From: Stictocephala bisonia
Lineage: Eukaryota > Arthropoda > Insecta > Hemiptera > Membracidae
Length of the DNA: 64,000 bases
Direction: 5' to 3'
Assembly (NCBI GenBank): GCA_035578905.1
Contig: JAQJVL010000153.1
Span: 271,001-335,000, forward strand
The notes under the pieces are model-generated. The model was not told where the DNA came from. It made no database searches and worked only from the letters and a program-made list of their open reading frames with translations. Positions 35,345 through 48,400 of this stretch are shown in pieces; the first letter of the stretch is position 1; each line of letters opens with the position of its first letter. Both the position numbers and the translations under genes were made by a program.

Positions 35345-35612
35345 CTATCACACCACACCACCCGCCCACCCATACACGTACAATGGTAGTAACCCACCCG
35401 CCCACCCATACACGTACAATGGTAGTAACCCACCCGCCCACCCATACACGTACAATGGTAGTAACCCACCCGCCCACCCATACACATACAGTAATATTGA
35501 CCCACCCACCCACCCATATACGTACAGTGGTATTGACCCACCCGCCCACCCATACACGTACAGTAGTATTGACCCACCCATACACGTACAGTAGTATTGA
35601 TGGGTGATGGGA
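35345..35612 (+). repeat. Minisatellite family A, locus 5
   Basis: About eight units of 32 bases. The first three read CCCATACACGTACAATGG then TAGTAACCC; the later ones read CGTACAGTAGTATTGACCC. The switch partway along the array shows two local homogenisation events. Open frames on both strands are repeat artefacts. Confidence 0.92.
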
Positions 35613-37419
35613 AGAGTCAGAGTTCATAGACAATAGTCCCTGTGTACGACGTAATTAGTACACAAACTGCATTCGAAATGTATTTATGAATTAATTAAAC
35701 ACATTTATTGTGTATTTATTTACCTCGTGTGGTAACATTTCAGTTCGGCGAACAACAATTAGCCAAGTTGTGTTTTATAACGTAGTTATTGAGTGTTGGG
35801 TGGGGGTTGTGTGAAGTTATGATTATAATTTTAAGATGATGTATTCAGCACGTGCACTTTTAAACTTCCATACTATACTTCTATCAGTGATGTAGCATGT
35901 TGTTTGGTGGTAAACAAGTTACAAACTTGGTAAATTCATATCTGTTGCCACAACGTTGATAGATAAACTCCCCATCGTTATATTTCCAATAGACGGGGTC
36001 ACGGATAGGGAAATTTCATGTTTAGACCTCAAAAACAGTTTTAATCTTGGGGAATTAAAAAAACTAATTGTATGTTGGGTCCATTATAAATCTTAATTAT
36101 AATTTTGTACGAATCTAAACAGTCCTATATTGTCATTCTGATGCTTGGAACTTATTAGGTTGTAAATAAATATTAAAATCAACCTTCAGGACAGAAAAAA
36201 TATAAATTACTAAAAGTCAGATAAAAAAATTGTTTATTTTATTTATACATCAATCAAGTTTTACAGTAATTAAATACTTAGAATCTAAACTAGGATGTTA
36301 TTGAAATTTCACTGTAATCGTGCAATATAAATATAATTAAAAAACTAAACAGAGTAAAAACTTGTTTTGGATTTAAATACTAAAACCACAAAGCATCTAT
36401 TTAGAGGACATCATCTCAAACATCCTTTCTGAATAAAGTGTGTGCCTGTACAGTCTGTAAAATACACAAATGTACTGTGTCAAAAAAATTATGGAAGTTT
36501 TTGCTAAAAATGACGAGTAATTATAAAATAAATGACATTGTGTATTTTTTTTATAAGGTATGTAAGGAAAATTATGACCCCTTAAGATAGGCTGAAAAAA
36601 CATCAATGTAAAGTTAAAATGGAGCTGAATAATTTCGGTTAAAGATTCTACCTTTTATAGTAGTATATCTTTATGTGCTTTATCTATTTACCTTTATAAT
36701 ATCAGTTTGGAGAGTTATAAGACCCTCACTTTGTTACACTCTTTTCACAATTAATGCACTTCCTTGTGTTAAAAGTTTAGTTGTAGTTTCATCAACTTAC
36801 TTAAATAATATATTCACATGTCTTATATAATTTGTGTAAACAAAATTATTGTTTTGTACGAAGACAATTACTTGTATTTTAAAATTCTTATCAGATTAAG
36901 AATATTGCTGGTCAGTTACATAATACCTTGTCAGTTTCCTGCTTATCTGTGGACATTCCTGAGTCCTCTAACAAGCATTCCACGTCCACGTCCTAACCCA
37001 AAGAGGCATGGCATAATCAAGATTTGAAGGCGCTACTACGAATTATTTGCCACGCAAACAACACACTCAGTCTGCTTCTTTCAATGACTATTGTAACATT
37101 TTACATATGGACTAAACAGTTTACAATACAATCTTATCGCTCAGTCTACATGAGATGCAAATAAATTAAAACTACATAACATTTCAATTTTTTTTAATTT
37201 TAATTGTATAAGCAGTAGGCCCTAATATTAAATAACAGCAGTATGAATCAAATTAACATGTTAATATTATTCATTATTATTACAGTATTATCTTTACGTA
37301 GTGATATTAGTTAAAATCTTATCAACTATAAAACCGAATATAGTTGAATAATTTTATGAAGTTAAAAATGATGTATGTTTTGACAGAGGCTTTTATGTGG
37401 GATGTATGTTTTAGATTTT
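35613..37419. other. AT-rich spacer
   Basis: No gene was recognised. Short frames at 36397-36606 and 36818-37027 lack any domain signature. Confidence 0.55.
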
Positions 37420-37489
37420 TATATAGGAATGACGTTTGCTATACATTTTTGTAATGTCATTGCAAATAAATATTTGATTTGATTTGATC
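37420..37489 (+). mobile_element. Probable LINE or SINE 3' tail
   Basis: TTGTAATGTCATTGCAAATA is followed by AATATTTGATTTGATTTGAT. A TGTAAT...GCAAATAAA end with a (GATTT)n tail is typical of the 3' ends of several arthropod non-LTR elements. The upstream part shows no ORF. Confidence 0.4.
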
Positions 37490-37942
37490 AAACGCATGAA
37501 ATTATATTTTTTTTAACTTCAAACAAAAATCACAATGGAATTAAAATTTGTAATATGCAAAAAAGCATACAATTTTTAAACTAATAAGATATGTTATCTA
37601 TTTTTTCGTGTTACCAAATTACATATACTAACTAAATAAGCTTAAAATATTCATTTAAAATAAATTAAATATGAAGGTGTTTGCTTTGCTATAAATTTAT
37701 AAATAAAATAATCATATAAACTTAAATGTTTACAATTATCCATGAAACTTGTTATATTATGCCTAAAAGTGTTATAATGCCATAATTATTTTACAAAAAA
37801 TAGATCTCTTTGTGCCGTTTATTGTAAAATGAATATTTTACACGTCTGTTTGTGTTACATATGTACTATCAATTTGTTTCAATAGTATGTGTTATTACGG
37901 AAAAATTAACGCCTTCATAATCGGAACATACCGCCTCAATAC
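37490..37942. other. AT-rich spacer
   Basis: Nothing recognisable is present before the 73-bp array. Confidence 0.6.
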
Positions 37943-40546
37943 ACGCTCTAATTAACACTGGTGTGAGGAACTGTAAGTGAAACTGGTTAAAGAGTATCAC
38001 AGTCGTGACTACCCAGCGCTCTAATTAACACTGATGTGAGGAACTGTAAGTGAAACTGGTTAAAGAGTATCACAGTCGTGCCTACCCAGCGCTCTAATTA
38101 ACACTGGTGTGAGGAACTGTAAGTGAAACTGGTTAAAGAGTATCACAGTTGTGCCTACCCAGCGCTCTAATTAACACTGGTGTGAGGAACTGTAAGTGAA
38201 ACTGGTTAAAGAGTATCACAGTTGTGCCTACCCAGCGCTCTAATTAACACTGGTGTGAGGAACTGTAAGTGAAACTGGTTAAAGAGTATCACAGTCGTGC
38301 CTACCCAGCGCTCTAATTAACACTGATGTGAGGAACTGTAAGTGAAACTGGTTAAAGAGTATCACAGTCGTGCCTACCCAGCGCTCTAATTAACACTGAT
38401 GTGAGGAACTGTAAGTGAAACTGGTTAAAGAGTATCACAGTCGTGCCTACCCAGCGCTCTAATTAACACTGGTGTGAGGAACTGTAAGTGAAACTGGTTA
38501 AAGAGTATCACAGTCGTGCCTACCCAGCGCTCTAATTAACACTGGTGTGAGGAACTGTAAGTGAAACTGGTTAAAGAGTATCACAGTCGTGCCTACCCAG
38601 CGCTCTAATTAACACTGGTGTGAGGAAATGTAAGTGAAACTGGTTAAAGAGTATCACAGTCGTGCCTACCCAGCGCTCTAATTAACACTGGTGTGAGGAA
38701 CTGTAAGTGAAACTGGTTAAAGAGTATCACAGTCGTGCCTACCCAGCACCACAATTAACACTGGTGTGAGGAACTGTAAGTGAAACTGGTTAAAGAGTAT
38801 CACAGTCGTGCCTACCCAGCGCTCTAATTAACACTGATGTGAGGAAATGTAAGTGAAACTGGTTAAAGAGTATCACAGTCGTGCCTACCCAGCGCTCTAA
38901 TTAACACTGATGTGAGGAAATGTAAGTGAAACTGGTTAAAGAGTATCACAGTCGTGCCTACCCAGCGCTCTAATTAACACTGGTGTGAGGAACTGTAAGT
39001 GAAACTGGTTAAAGAGTATCACAGTCGTGCCTACCCAGCGCTCTAATTAACACTGGTGTGAGGAAATGTAAGTGAAACTGGTTAAAGAGTATCACAGTCC
39101 TGCCTACCCAGCGCTCTAATTAACACTGGTGTGAGGAAATGTAAGTGAAACTGGTTAAAGAGTATCACAGTCGTGCCTACCCAGCGCTCTAATTAACACT
39201 GGTGTGAGGAACTGTAAGTGAAACTGGTTAAAGAGTATCACAGTCGTGCCTACCCAGCGCTCTAATTAACACTGGTGTGAGGAACTGTAAGTGAAACTGG
39301 TTAAAGAGTATCACAGTCGTGCCTACCCAGCGCTCTAATTAACACTGGTGTGAGGAACTGTAAGTGAAACTGGTTAAAGAGTATCACAGTCCGTGCCTAC
39401 CCAGCGCTCTAATTAACACTGGTGTGAGGAACTGTAAGTGAAACTGGTTAAAGAGTATCACAGTCCGTGCCTACCCAGCGCTCTAATTAACACTGGTGTG
39501 AGGAACTGTAAGTGAAACTGGTTAAAGAGTATCACAGTCGTGCCTACCCAGCGCTCTAATTAACACTGGTGTGAGGAACTGTAAGTGAAACTGGTTAAAG
39601 AGTATCACAGTCGTGCCTACCCAGCGCTCTAATTAACACTGGTGTGAGGAACTGTAAGTGAAACTGGTTAAAGAGTATCACAGTCGTGCCTACCCAGCGC
39701 TCTAATTAACACTGGTGTGAGGAACTGTAAGTGAAACTGGTTAAAGAGTATCACAGTCGTGCCTACCCAGCGCTCTAATTAACACTGGTGTGAGGAACTG
39801 TAAGTGAAACTGGTTAAAGAGTATCACAGTCGTGCCTACCCAGCGCTCTAATTAACACTGGTGTGAGGAACTGTAAGTGAAACTGGTTAAAGAGTATCAC
39901 AGTCGTGCCTACCCAGCGCTCTAATTAACACTGGTGTGAGGAACTGTAAGTGAAACTGGTTAAAGAGTATCACAGTCGTGCCTACCCAGCGCTCTAATTA
40001 ACACTGGTGTGAGGAACTGTAAGTGAAACTGGTTAAAGAGTATCACAGTCGTGCCTACCCAGCGCTCACAATTAACACTGGTGTGAGGAACTGTAAGTGA
40101 AACTGGTTAAAGAGTATCACAGTCGTGCCTACCCAGCGCTCTAATTAACACTGGTGTGAGGAACTGTAAGTGAAACTGGTTAAAGAGTATCACAGTCGTG
40201 CCTACCCAGCGCTCTAATTAACACTGGTGTGAGGAACTGTAAGTGAAACTGGTTAAAGAGTATCACAGTCGTGCCTACCCAGCGCTCTAATTAACACTGG
40301 TGTGAGGAAATGTAAGTGAAACTGGTTAAAGAGTATCACAGTCGTGCCTACCCAGCGCTCTAATTAACACTGATGTGAGGAAATGTAAGTGAAACTGGTT
40401 AAAGAGTATCACAGTCCTGCCTACCCAGCGCTCTAATTAACACTGGTGTGAGGAACTGTAAGTGAAACTGGTTAAAGAGTATCACAGTCGTGCCTACCCA
40501 GCGCTCTAATTAACACTGGTGTGAGGAACTGTAAGTGAAACTGGTT
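37943..40546 (+). repeat. 73-bp minisatellite, about 36 highly uniform units
   Basis: The unit starts GCGCTCTAATTAACACTGGT and includes GAGGAACTGTAAGTGAAAC and AGAGTATCACAGTCGTGCC. Most units differ only at GGTGTG/GATGTG and GGAACT/GGAAAT. Two have an extra C (CAGTCCGTGCC near 39391 and 39465), and two have a changed start (near 38747 and 40066). The uniformity indicates recent expansion or strong homogenisation. Each unit contains GTAAGTG, which resembles a 5' splice site. Confidence 0.96.
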
Positions 40547-41724
40547 CAACTAATCATAAATGAATATTATATTAAACTGATGTAAATACACTAGTTTTCC
40601 ACTCCCATGATTATCATTGTTAAATATTTTGAAAACTACTTAGTCCTTTTTCAAATTTCTCATATTTTAATTCCTAGATTAACTTACTTATTTGCGATAT
40701 TTTTTTAGGCAAAGTGTTAATTACAATCAAATCATTAAAACTCGGGTTAATCATTGCATTAGTATATCCAATATATAAACCAATGTGTGTTATAATTACC
40801 GATCAAACAGATTATGATTAAAACAAATTGGATTTCAACACAAATGATTAAAACCCTATAACGATTTCACATAAAATGGCATTAGCTACAGTATTACTCT
40901 GATGACTTTTACCATAGTTTTCCGAAATACTAATCAGTTTATATGAATTATCACAATAGATTTAAAGAGAGATCATTTACGAAAACAAAATGAAAATGTT
41001 ACCTTTTTGTTACCTTATACTGTATATGGTATAAGATATTCAGTAATTAACAATAATGGAAGATTATGAAACGAAATTTTTAGCTAAAGTATCAGAACTG
41101 AAATTACAAGGGGATCTTTCTCATACTACCCCGAGTAGAATAGTTTAAGGGAATAAAAAATTAAGAAGAGGGTAGAAATACTCGTTCATATTGATTTTAT
41201 TGTATGCGCGTGGGGCAGTGAGTATTTCAACTTGTTGTAATTAGCTTTATTGTGTAAGGTCAGAAAGTTTGTTCAAGATAGTCAGTCGATGTTGAATGCC
41301 CAGGTGGATGAATGTATTCAGCAGAAGGGACTTCAAATCTGCAGACTGACATCTGGGACTAGGTTAATAAACACTTAAACTCTTTTGTTATGAATAACTT
41401 TTTTATATATTCGTTTCATGGTTTTATATTTTTGTCATTGTTCTAATGATTTGTTTTCAGGATAACTTTAACGTTACTAGGGGTTAAAAAAGTGTTTATT
41501 TTTGTTTTACAGAGCGATTGATCAAAGGTGACTGATAGACTGCTAGATTGACTGATAGATTCACTGTTTGATTAAGAAAAGATAGCAATCTGCATTTTAG
41601 ACCATCTTTCTAAATTAAACTGCTTTCATTATATATATTAAATTAAAATCTGAAATGCGTAAGAAGTTTATTGATAATTTTAAGAGAGTTTCAAAAAAGA
41701 GCCTTCACAAAAATTTGTATCTGT
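40547..41724. other. AT-rich spacer
   Basis: Nothing recognisable apart from a few GACTGATAGA-type short repeats near 41530-41570. Confidence 0.55.
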
Positions 41725-41892
41725 GCAGTAGTATAGATCCACCCACCAACCCATTCATACTCGCACTGTGGTATTTACCCACCCATTTGTGCATAAACAG
41801 TGGTATGTTACCACCACCCACCTATACGCGTACAGTGGTATGTTACCACCACCCACCCACCTATACACGTAAAGTGGTATTTACAGTGGTAA
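41725..41892 (+). repeat. Minisatellite family A, locus 6 (degenerate)
   Basis: About five units are present, such as CTATACGCGTACAGTGG and CTATACACGTAAAGTGG, with CCACCCACC between. They are diverged from the other loci (TATGTTACC replaces TATTGACCC). Confidence 0.85.
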
Positions 41893-44800
41893 GTAAGAAA
41901 TATTATTTGTGAAAATGAAATTTAAGACTAGAATATGCGATGTGTTGGTAAATTAATTAGGTTTTTTTATTAAATTACAGCTTGGGTATAAGCTTTCACT
42001 GAAAAGACCTGATAAAGTGTCTTAGTGCACATTTAAATGACATAGAACCATTGTTTCTGCCATTAACTAGTCAGTATGGTAAAGTAATGAACTTTCATAA
42101 ACCTCCATATTTTAATACAGTCATCTTTAACAAGCTAAATACTATTTAGTCTAGTAAGTGATAAACTATTAAATAACAATCTCCGACTTTCTTGTAGTCC
42201 AAGGTTTGACATAATGAACTTAAAAGGTAACAATTTTTGTAATAAGTTTTCCCCTGAGTTTAAGAAATCTGAGAATTATGGTGTCAGTGTAGTGTTATTT
42301 AAAACCAGAAGGTAAAAGAGGGAGACAATTATTATGTTTCACAAATATTTCCTGCTTTCCTCGTATTATTTTCTTTTAAAATAACATGCTGCCACAGTTT
42401 GTTAACTATGTTCAATAATTAATAAACATTGATGTAGATTGGGCAGGAATATTATAGTATAAAATTACAGCTTGGTAAATATAAAACTTGTAAGACATAC
42501 GTAAGTCATATTATTGGACAACTTTTACATATGTAACAATGTAAAGTTGTTATTGGAATGGCATCATTCATTATTTGACAGTGCATAATGTTTAGACGAA
42601 TATCAAGTATTCATCTGCTAACAAATATAATTTTACGATTGGATATTAAAATGTGTACTGGTTGTTTACTAGCAATTAAAATTGTGAGTTTGCAGTTTTA
42701 ATTTATTTGTTATTCAACAAACACTTCATTTATAATTACTTAATATATTTTTGACTAGTTGACTTAGTAAGAAAAATTAGAATAGTTTATTGAAAAATTG
42801 CTTATAAATGGAATTGTGTAACAAACAATATTTATGGTTTATCACAAATAATTATTGTGTGAGTATAGGTATATATCATAAAATAATGCTCATACACAAC
42901 TTATATTCAAACGATTGGCTACAGAAACTCACATATTAACCAATTTGGCTAGTTATTATTTGATTCTATTTACATTTTTACCAGATTATTTGGAGATATA
43001 TTTTTAGTAGATACATATTTCATATTTTTCTAAATATTGTGGACTTCCAAATAGTGGGTTGCGTCATTCCATTAATTTAATAGTCGTTCTAAATTGAAAT
43101 CTGTTAAATAAACTGTTATATTTCTTTAAAACATCAATTTACCAACATGTGAGTAATATTAACAATGTCCCTAACCACTCTACGTCAATATTAACAATAT
43201 CCCTACCCACTCTACGTCAATATTCTCTAATAATTAATATCCATAGTTAACAGATTAGTTGTGGCAATACGATATTTAAGAAAAAAATATATCATAAAAA
43301 CTTAAGTTAAATTTTGTTTTTCAGTTGACTTCAAGGAACTCATATATTAAACTTAAATTTGATTTAAACTATTTATTTAAACTGTTTGCCTCCACTCATA
43401 ATCGTCAGTTCCATCGTTTTGTATACTGTATATTTGGGGTAGACTTTTATCATCAACAACACAATAGACCTCACTAAAACAGACGCAGGAGGGGCTGACA
43501 AGCCATCATGGATACACCTGGGAGGAGAAGGAGTGAAGGCGTACTAGTAGAGTAATTGGAGTCATCTACAACTGCGTGCAATATACTGTCATCTTTACAG
43601 TGCTCACAACTGTTATCAATGCTGTTTGATGTCCCTTATCTAGAACAATTTTCAGTGGTAATAATAATGAGAAATGAGAAACGGCATACGACACTTGGTA
43701 GAAACATTAATAATTTTTATAAAACTATAAATTAGTATAAATTGACATCTTTTAATATTCTTTTAGTAGTGTAATATTTTTTACATCATTGTTCTGAAAA
43801 CTAAAAACTAACTATGTACCTATTTATGGTTGTTTTGCGATAATCTAACTAAAAATAAACAGAAATCATGAACTGAGAAATTAAATTTTACAGAGCATAT
43901 TACATCTACCAAGTCAATTAAGTTGTTATTTGTTTTCTTTTACAGATGTTTTGGGATGTAATATCAATTAGCTTTCCCTTCTGCTAAAACAATTTGTGAC
44001 AGTGAATACACCTCGTCAGCTGTACAGTCACGGCGACAAACGTGATTTAGGTACCTCTTTGTGAAGTGGGAATTACATCACTTGCTGCGCAGGAACTGTT
44101 GTCAGGTTTAGTAGTTGGAATTTTATTTTCGTGTCATAATATTTTGATGCATAACAACATATTCAGGGTGTGACACATGATTTGGGTGCCTATTTTCATG
44201 ACAGTAACTGTCCAATTAAATGTGCAGTTTAATGGGACAGTTCCATAAACAACTATACTATATATAGTTGGGCTTTGACAACCATAACTATCTTTACTGA
44301 TAGTCATTTCTTGATGTATATCAACTCATATCCTCAAGAATGAACAGCCAACTTACCGATTTATTAATTCCTTATTACAATGAGATATATTTGTAGGGAT
44401 TGTCAGGAATATAAAGTGGTAAATTTCAATGAATTATTTATAAACATGAGTTAGGATTACGCTAATATTCGAATGCGAATGTTGTATTTAAAACGAACGA
44501 TTTTTATTTTGAATAGACTATCGTTTGTCAAATATAAAATATTAACTGAAACCTAATATAGTAAAATACGACTATACGAGTTAATTAATAAAACAATTGT
44601 ATTTTCAATAATCTTTTGTGGAAATCCGATGATTTTAAGAACCTTAGTAACTTTTAAAAACTATTCCTAATATGATTAAATCTTAATTGAATTAATTATA
44701 ACCTTGTATATAGAGGGAACAAATATTTACTGTGGTAAATACTCAGGATAAATATTGTGAACGTTGAACAGTTCAACTTTTCAAAACGACCAAAGCCTCT

Positions 44801-45226
44801 GTATTGAACGTTCTAGTATATTCAACTAAAAATAGATAAAAAGACAAATATAAGTTATAACTATTCCCCTTGGAAAAAACCGATTTTAATCCTACCAATT
44901 TTAAATTACCAATTGTAATCTGTAACTAAAAATTTATAATTTAGCATGTAGTAATTTTCGAATGCTTTATTACTCAAATAATACATATTTTAACATTTGA
45001 ATGCTTTTTTCATAGGAGTAATAAATCAATGAGAATATTTGAAAGATACTGATGATAACAACTTCGTGAATATTAAAATTAGAAATAATATTTAAACTAA
45101 TCCCACAAATAAACAATATAAGTGATAATAAACTAATAGAAACATTAAAGTGTAATAACGTCAAATTAGTCGGACAACGGTACTTGTTATGATGAATTAA
45201 TGTCATTCATAATAAGAGATTGGAGT
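41893..45226. other. AT-rich spacer with one short duplication
   Basis: No gene was recognised. Around 43155-43222 a segment of about 35 bases, containing ATATTAACAAT, ATCCCTACCC or GTCCCTAACC, and ACTCTACGTCA, is duplicated in tandem. Confidence 0.55.
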
Positions 45227-45246
45227 GGGGTGGGGCGGGGTGGGGG
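45227..45246 (+). other. G-quadruplex motif
   Basis: GGGGTGGGGCGGGGTGGGGG: four runs of at least four G with one-base loops, in AT-rich surroundings. This is the ideal pattern for a stable parallel four-layer quadruplex. Confidence 0.9.
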
Positions 45247-45624
45247 TTTTGTCTGATGAAAACTCTCTAAATAGTAATATCATTCTCGATGATTGCCTCG
45301 CTATAATTATTGATACCTTCAACGGTATATTAGGCTGATTAAATCAATACTGTAATTTTATTTAATTCATAAATACACAAATTATGTTTTTATTATGAAG
45401 GATTCATAAATTTTGTTTTCGTTTAAGGATATGAATAAATAGTAGCCTACAAATTTGATTGATCAAATTGAATATAACCTACAACGGTAACATAAGGCCT
45501 AAGCGATATTATAAAAGATAAATTTGAATGTCGAATCTCATCACAAAGTAAATCAGTTCCGGATCATTAAGTATTATTATGTTTCAAATTTAGTCGACAA
45601 CTGATACAGCTCATTAATACTAGT

Positions 45625-47235
45625 TATAGTCATCACCACCGTATGTGTGAGGGTGAATGGGCGGGTCATCACCACCGTATGTGTGAGGGTGAATGGGTGG
45701 GTCATCACCACCGAATGTGTGAGGGTGACTGGGTGGGTCATCACCACCGTACGTGAGTGGGTAGGTGGGAGGGGCAGCACCACCGTATGTGTGAGGATGA
45801 ATGGGCGGGTCATCACCACCGTATGTGTGTGGGTAGGTGGGAGGGGCAGCACCACCGTATGTGTGAGGGTGAATGGGCGGGTCATCACCACCGTATGTGT
45901 GAGGGTGAATGGGTGGGTCATTACCACCGTATGAGTGTGGGTAGGTGGGAGGGGCAGCACCACCGTATGTGTGAGGGTGAATGGGCGGGTCATCACCACC
46001 GTATGTGTGAGGGTGAATGGGTGGGTCATCACCACCGTATCTGTGTGGGTAGGTGGGAGGGGCAGCACCACCGTATGTGTGAGGGTGAATGGGTGGGTCA
46101 TCACCACCGTATGTGTGAGGGTGAATGGGCGGGTCATCACCACCATATGTGTGAGGGTGAATGGGTGGGTCATCACCACCGTATGTGTGTGGGTAGGTGG
46201 GAGGGGCAGCACCACCGTATGTGTGAGGGTGAATGGGTGGGTCATCACCACCGTATGTGTGTGGGTAGATGGGAGGGGCAGCACCACCGTATGTGTGAGG
46301 GTGAATGGGCGGGTCATCACCACCGTATGTGTGAGGGTGAATGGGTGGGTCATCACCACCGTATGTGTGTGGGTAGGTGGGAGGGGCAGCACCACCGTAT
46401 GTGTGAGGGTGAATGGGCGGGTCATCACCACCATATGTGTGTGGGTAGGTGGGAGGGACAGCACCACCGTATGTGTGAGGGTGAATGGGCGGGTAATCAC
46501 CACCGTATGTGTGAGGGTGAATGGGCGGGTCATCACCACCGTATGTGTGAGGGTGAATGGGTGGGTCATCACCACCGTATGTGTGAGGGTGACTGGGTGT
46601 GTCATCACCACCGTATGTGTGTGGGTAGGTGGGAGGGGCAGCACCACCGTATGTGTGAGGATGGGTGGGAAGGCAATCACCGCCGTATGTGTAAGGGTGG
46701 GTGGGTTATCACCACCTTATGTGTGGTTGGGCAGGAAGTCCATCATCACTATATGTATGAGGTGGGTAGGAGGGTCATCACCACGTATGTTTAAGGATGG
46801 GTGGGAGGGTCATCATCACCGTTTGTGTGTGGGTGTGCGGGAGGGTCATCACCATCGTATGTGTAAGGATGGGTGGGAGGATCATTGCCGCCGTATGTGT
46901 AAGGGTGGGTGGGAAGGCAATCACCGCCGTATGTGTAAGGGTGGGTGGGTTATCACCACCTTATGTGTGGTTGGGCAGGAAGTCCATCATCACTATATGT
47001 ATGAGGTGGGTAGGAGGGTCATCACCACGTATGTTTAAGGATGGGTGGGAGGGTCATCATCACCGTTTGTGTGTGGGTGTGCGGGAGGGTCATCACCATC
47101 GTATGTGTAAGGATGGGTGGGAGGATCATTGCCGCCGTATGTGTAAGGGTGGGTGGGAAGGCCATCATCGCCGTCTGTGTGAGGGTGGGCGGAAAGTCAT
47201 CACTGCCATGTCTGTGAGGGTAGGTGGAATGTCAA
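45625..47235 (-). repeat. 36-bp minisatellite, related to family A (reverse orientation)
   Basis: There are over 40 units. One variant reads GGGTGAATGGG(C/T)GGGTCATC then ACCACCGTATGTGTGA; another reads GGGTAGGTGGGAGGGGCAGC. Because 36 is a multiple of three and stops are lacking, both strands stay open for more than 340 codons in several frames, giving TLTHTVVMTHP-type or CVRVNGRVITTV-type repeats. No start context, domain or composition supports a gene. On the minus strand the unit has GGTGGTGATGACCCACCCAT, a relative of the family-A core. Confidence 0.93.
46671..47158 (+). repeat. 244-bp duplication at the end of the 36-bp array
   Basis: Copies start at 46671 and 46915, both with AGGCAATCACCGCCGTATGT, then TTGGGCAGGAAGTCCATCAT and so on. 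They are nearly identical, although the 36-bp units inside each copy differ from one another, so a whole block was duplicated recently. Confidence 0.92.
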
Positions 47236-47721
47236 TTAACTAATAGGAACTAACAGTAGTTACATTTATGTAGGGTTTACAGTACGTATTACTTGAACCT
47301 CAGTAGTCAAAGAAAAGATCTACCTTAACCATAATTGTCAACTGGTATGATGTATCTCGTTAATATTTACTTTAACTTCATTATCTTGCTATATTTACTA
47401 CTGTTCTGATAAAATAAAACTTCATGATACTTCATTAAAGCTTAAGTAACATCTGAGAAACCAAATATTATTTATTTCAAATTAGGTTATTGATTTTTTT
47501 TATTTTAAAGTATTCATCATATTATCAGCAGACAAAACATTTTCGAAAACCAATTTGTCTCTATATAAAACTTAAAAAATAGTTATTATTTATTATATGA
47601 AAAATAATAAGTTATTACGAGTATTTATTATTTAGTTCATTAATAAGAATATTCAAAATTAAAACATTATTGAAAACGCTATTCAGATGTTATTTCTGTT
47701 CGTTCCATTTATGGTAAACAA
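47236..47721. other. AT-rich spacer
   Basis: No gene or repeat was recognised. Confidence 0.6.
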
Positions 47722-48200
47722 TGGCATGACGTCCACTTAATGGTTGCTATCGGCGTGGACACTACTAGAGAAATCTGGGGTGTTCATATTTGGTGGTACT
47801 CAGTGTCCGTATGTTGTGTAGTTTCCTGAACCAATAGAGTCGTAAAGTACTCAACAAACATGGTACAATATAGTAATAAATATTCTAACTAAATACATAA
47901 TTAATTTTTTTTAATTAGATAGTCCATTAAATCTTTATTTTCCTCATGAAGAGTTTTTTACATTTTACAATGGATCAATGTATTATATTCAGTTAGCTCA
48001 AAATCAGACCAACATTACGTGGTTCGTATTCCACGTACAGCTGAAAGTCCCTTAGTTGTCCTGGCTATTGGGCTATTAATAAAATGGTCCTTACTGTAGA
48101 ACAGTCAAACTCGGTTAGTAATCAGACTACACTCATATAATGTTAGGTATTATTCATATTCACACAACGTTGTGTCGGCGTCTCGTGTGTAAGAATGTAA
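47722..48200 (+). mobile_element. SINE family 2, 5'-truncated copy
   Basis: It matches the body of the minus-strand copy at 34495-35155: GGTTGCTATCGGCGTGGACA, AATCTGGGGTGT, AAAATCAGACCAACATTACG, GGGCTATTAATAAAATGG and ACACAACGTTGTGTCGGCG. The tRNA-like head is missing. About 165 AT-rich bases (roughly 47827-47990) sit in the middle and are absent from the other copy. Confidence 0.82.
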
Positions 48201-48400
48201 GAAAATCGGAAACTATCAGTCAACTTTACTCAGTAAGGACGATGCACCGGGCACTTCAAGTGTGGTAAGTAAATGGTATTTACCAAAATTAATATTTATT
48301 TTTATTGTAAGCAGGACAGGAATGTAATTGATGAGTGGATGAAGTATTTTAGAAATGCAAAATATGAGAACAAAAACTTTATAAATTCTCTGCTAAAACC

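Noticed and set aside
37943..40546. CRISPR-like array
   Set aside because: Units are contiguous with no unique spacers, the sequence is eukaryotic and there are no cas genes. The same applies to all other arrays here.
45577..47243. Very long open frames on both strands (367, 345 and 367 codons)
   Set aside because: They follow from a 36-bp stop-free repeat. Both strands and several frames are open at once, and no domain or start context supports coding.
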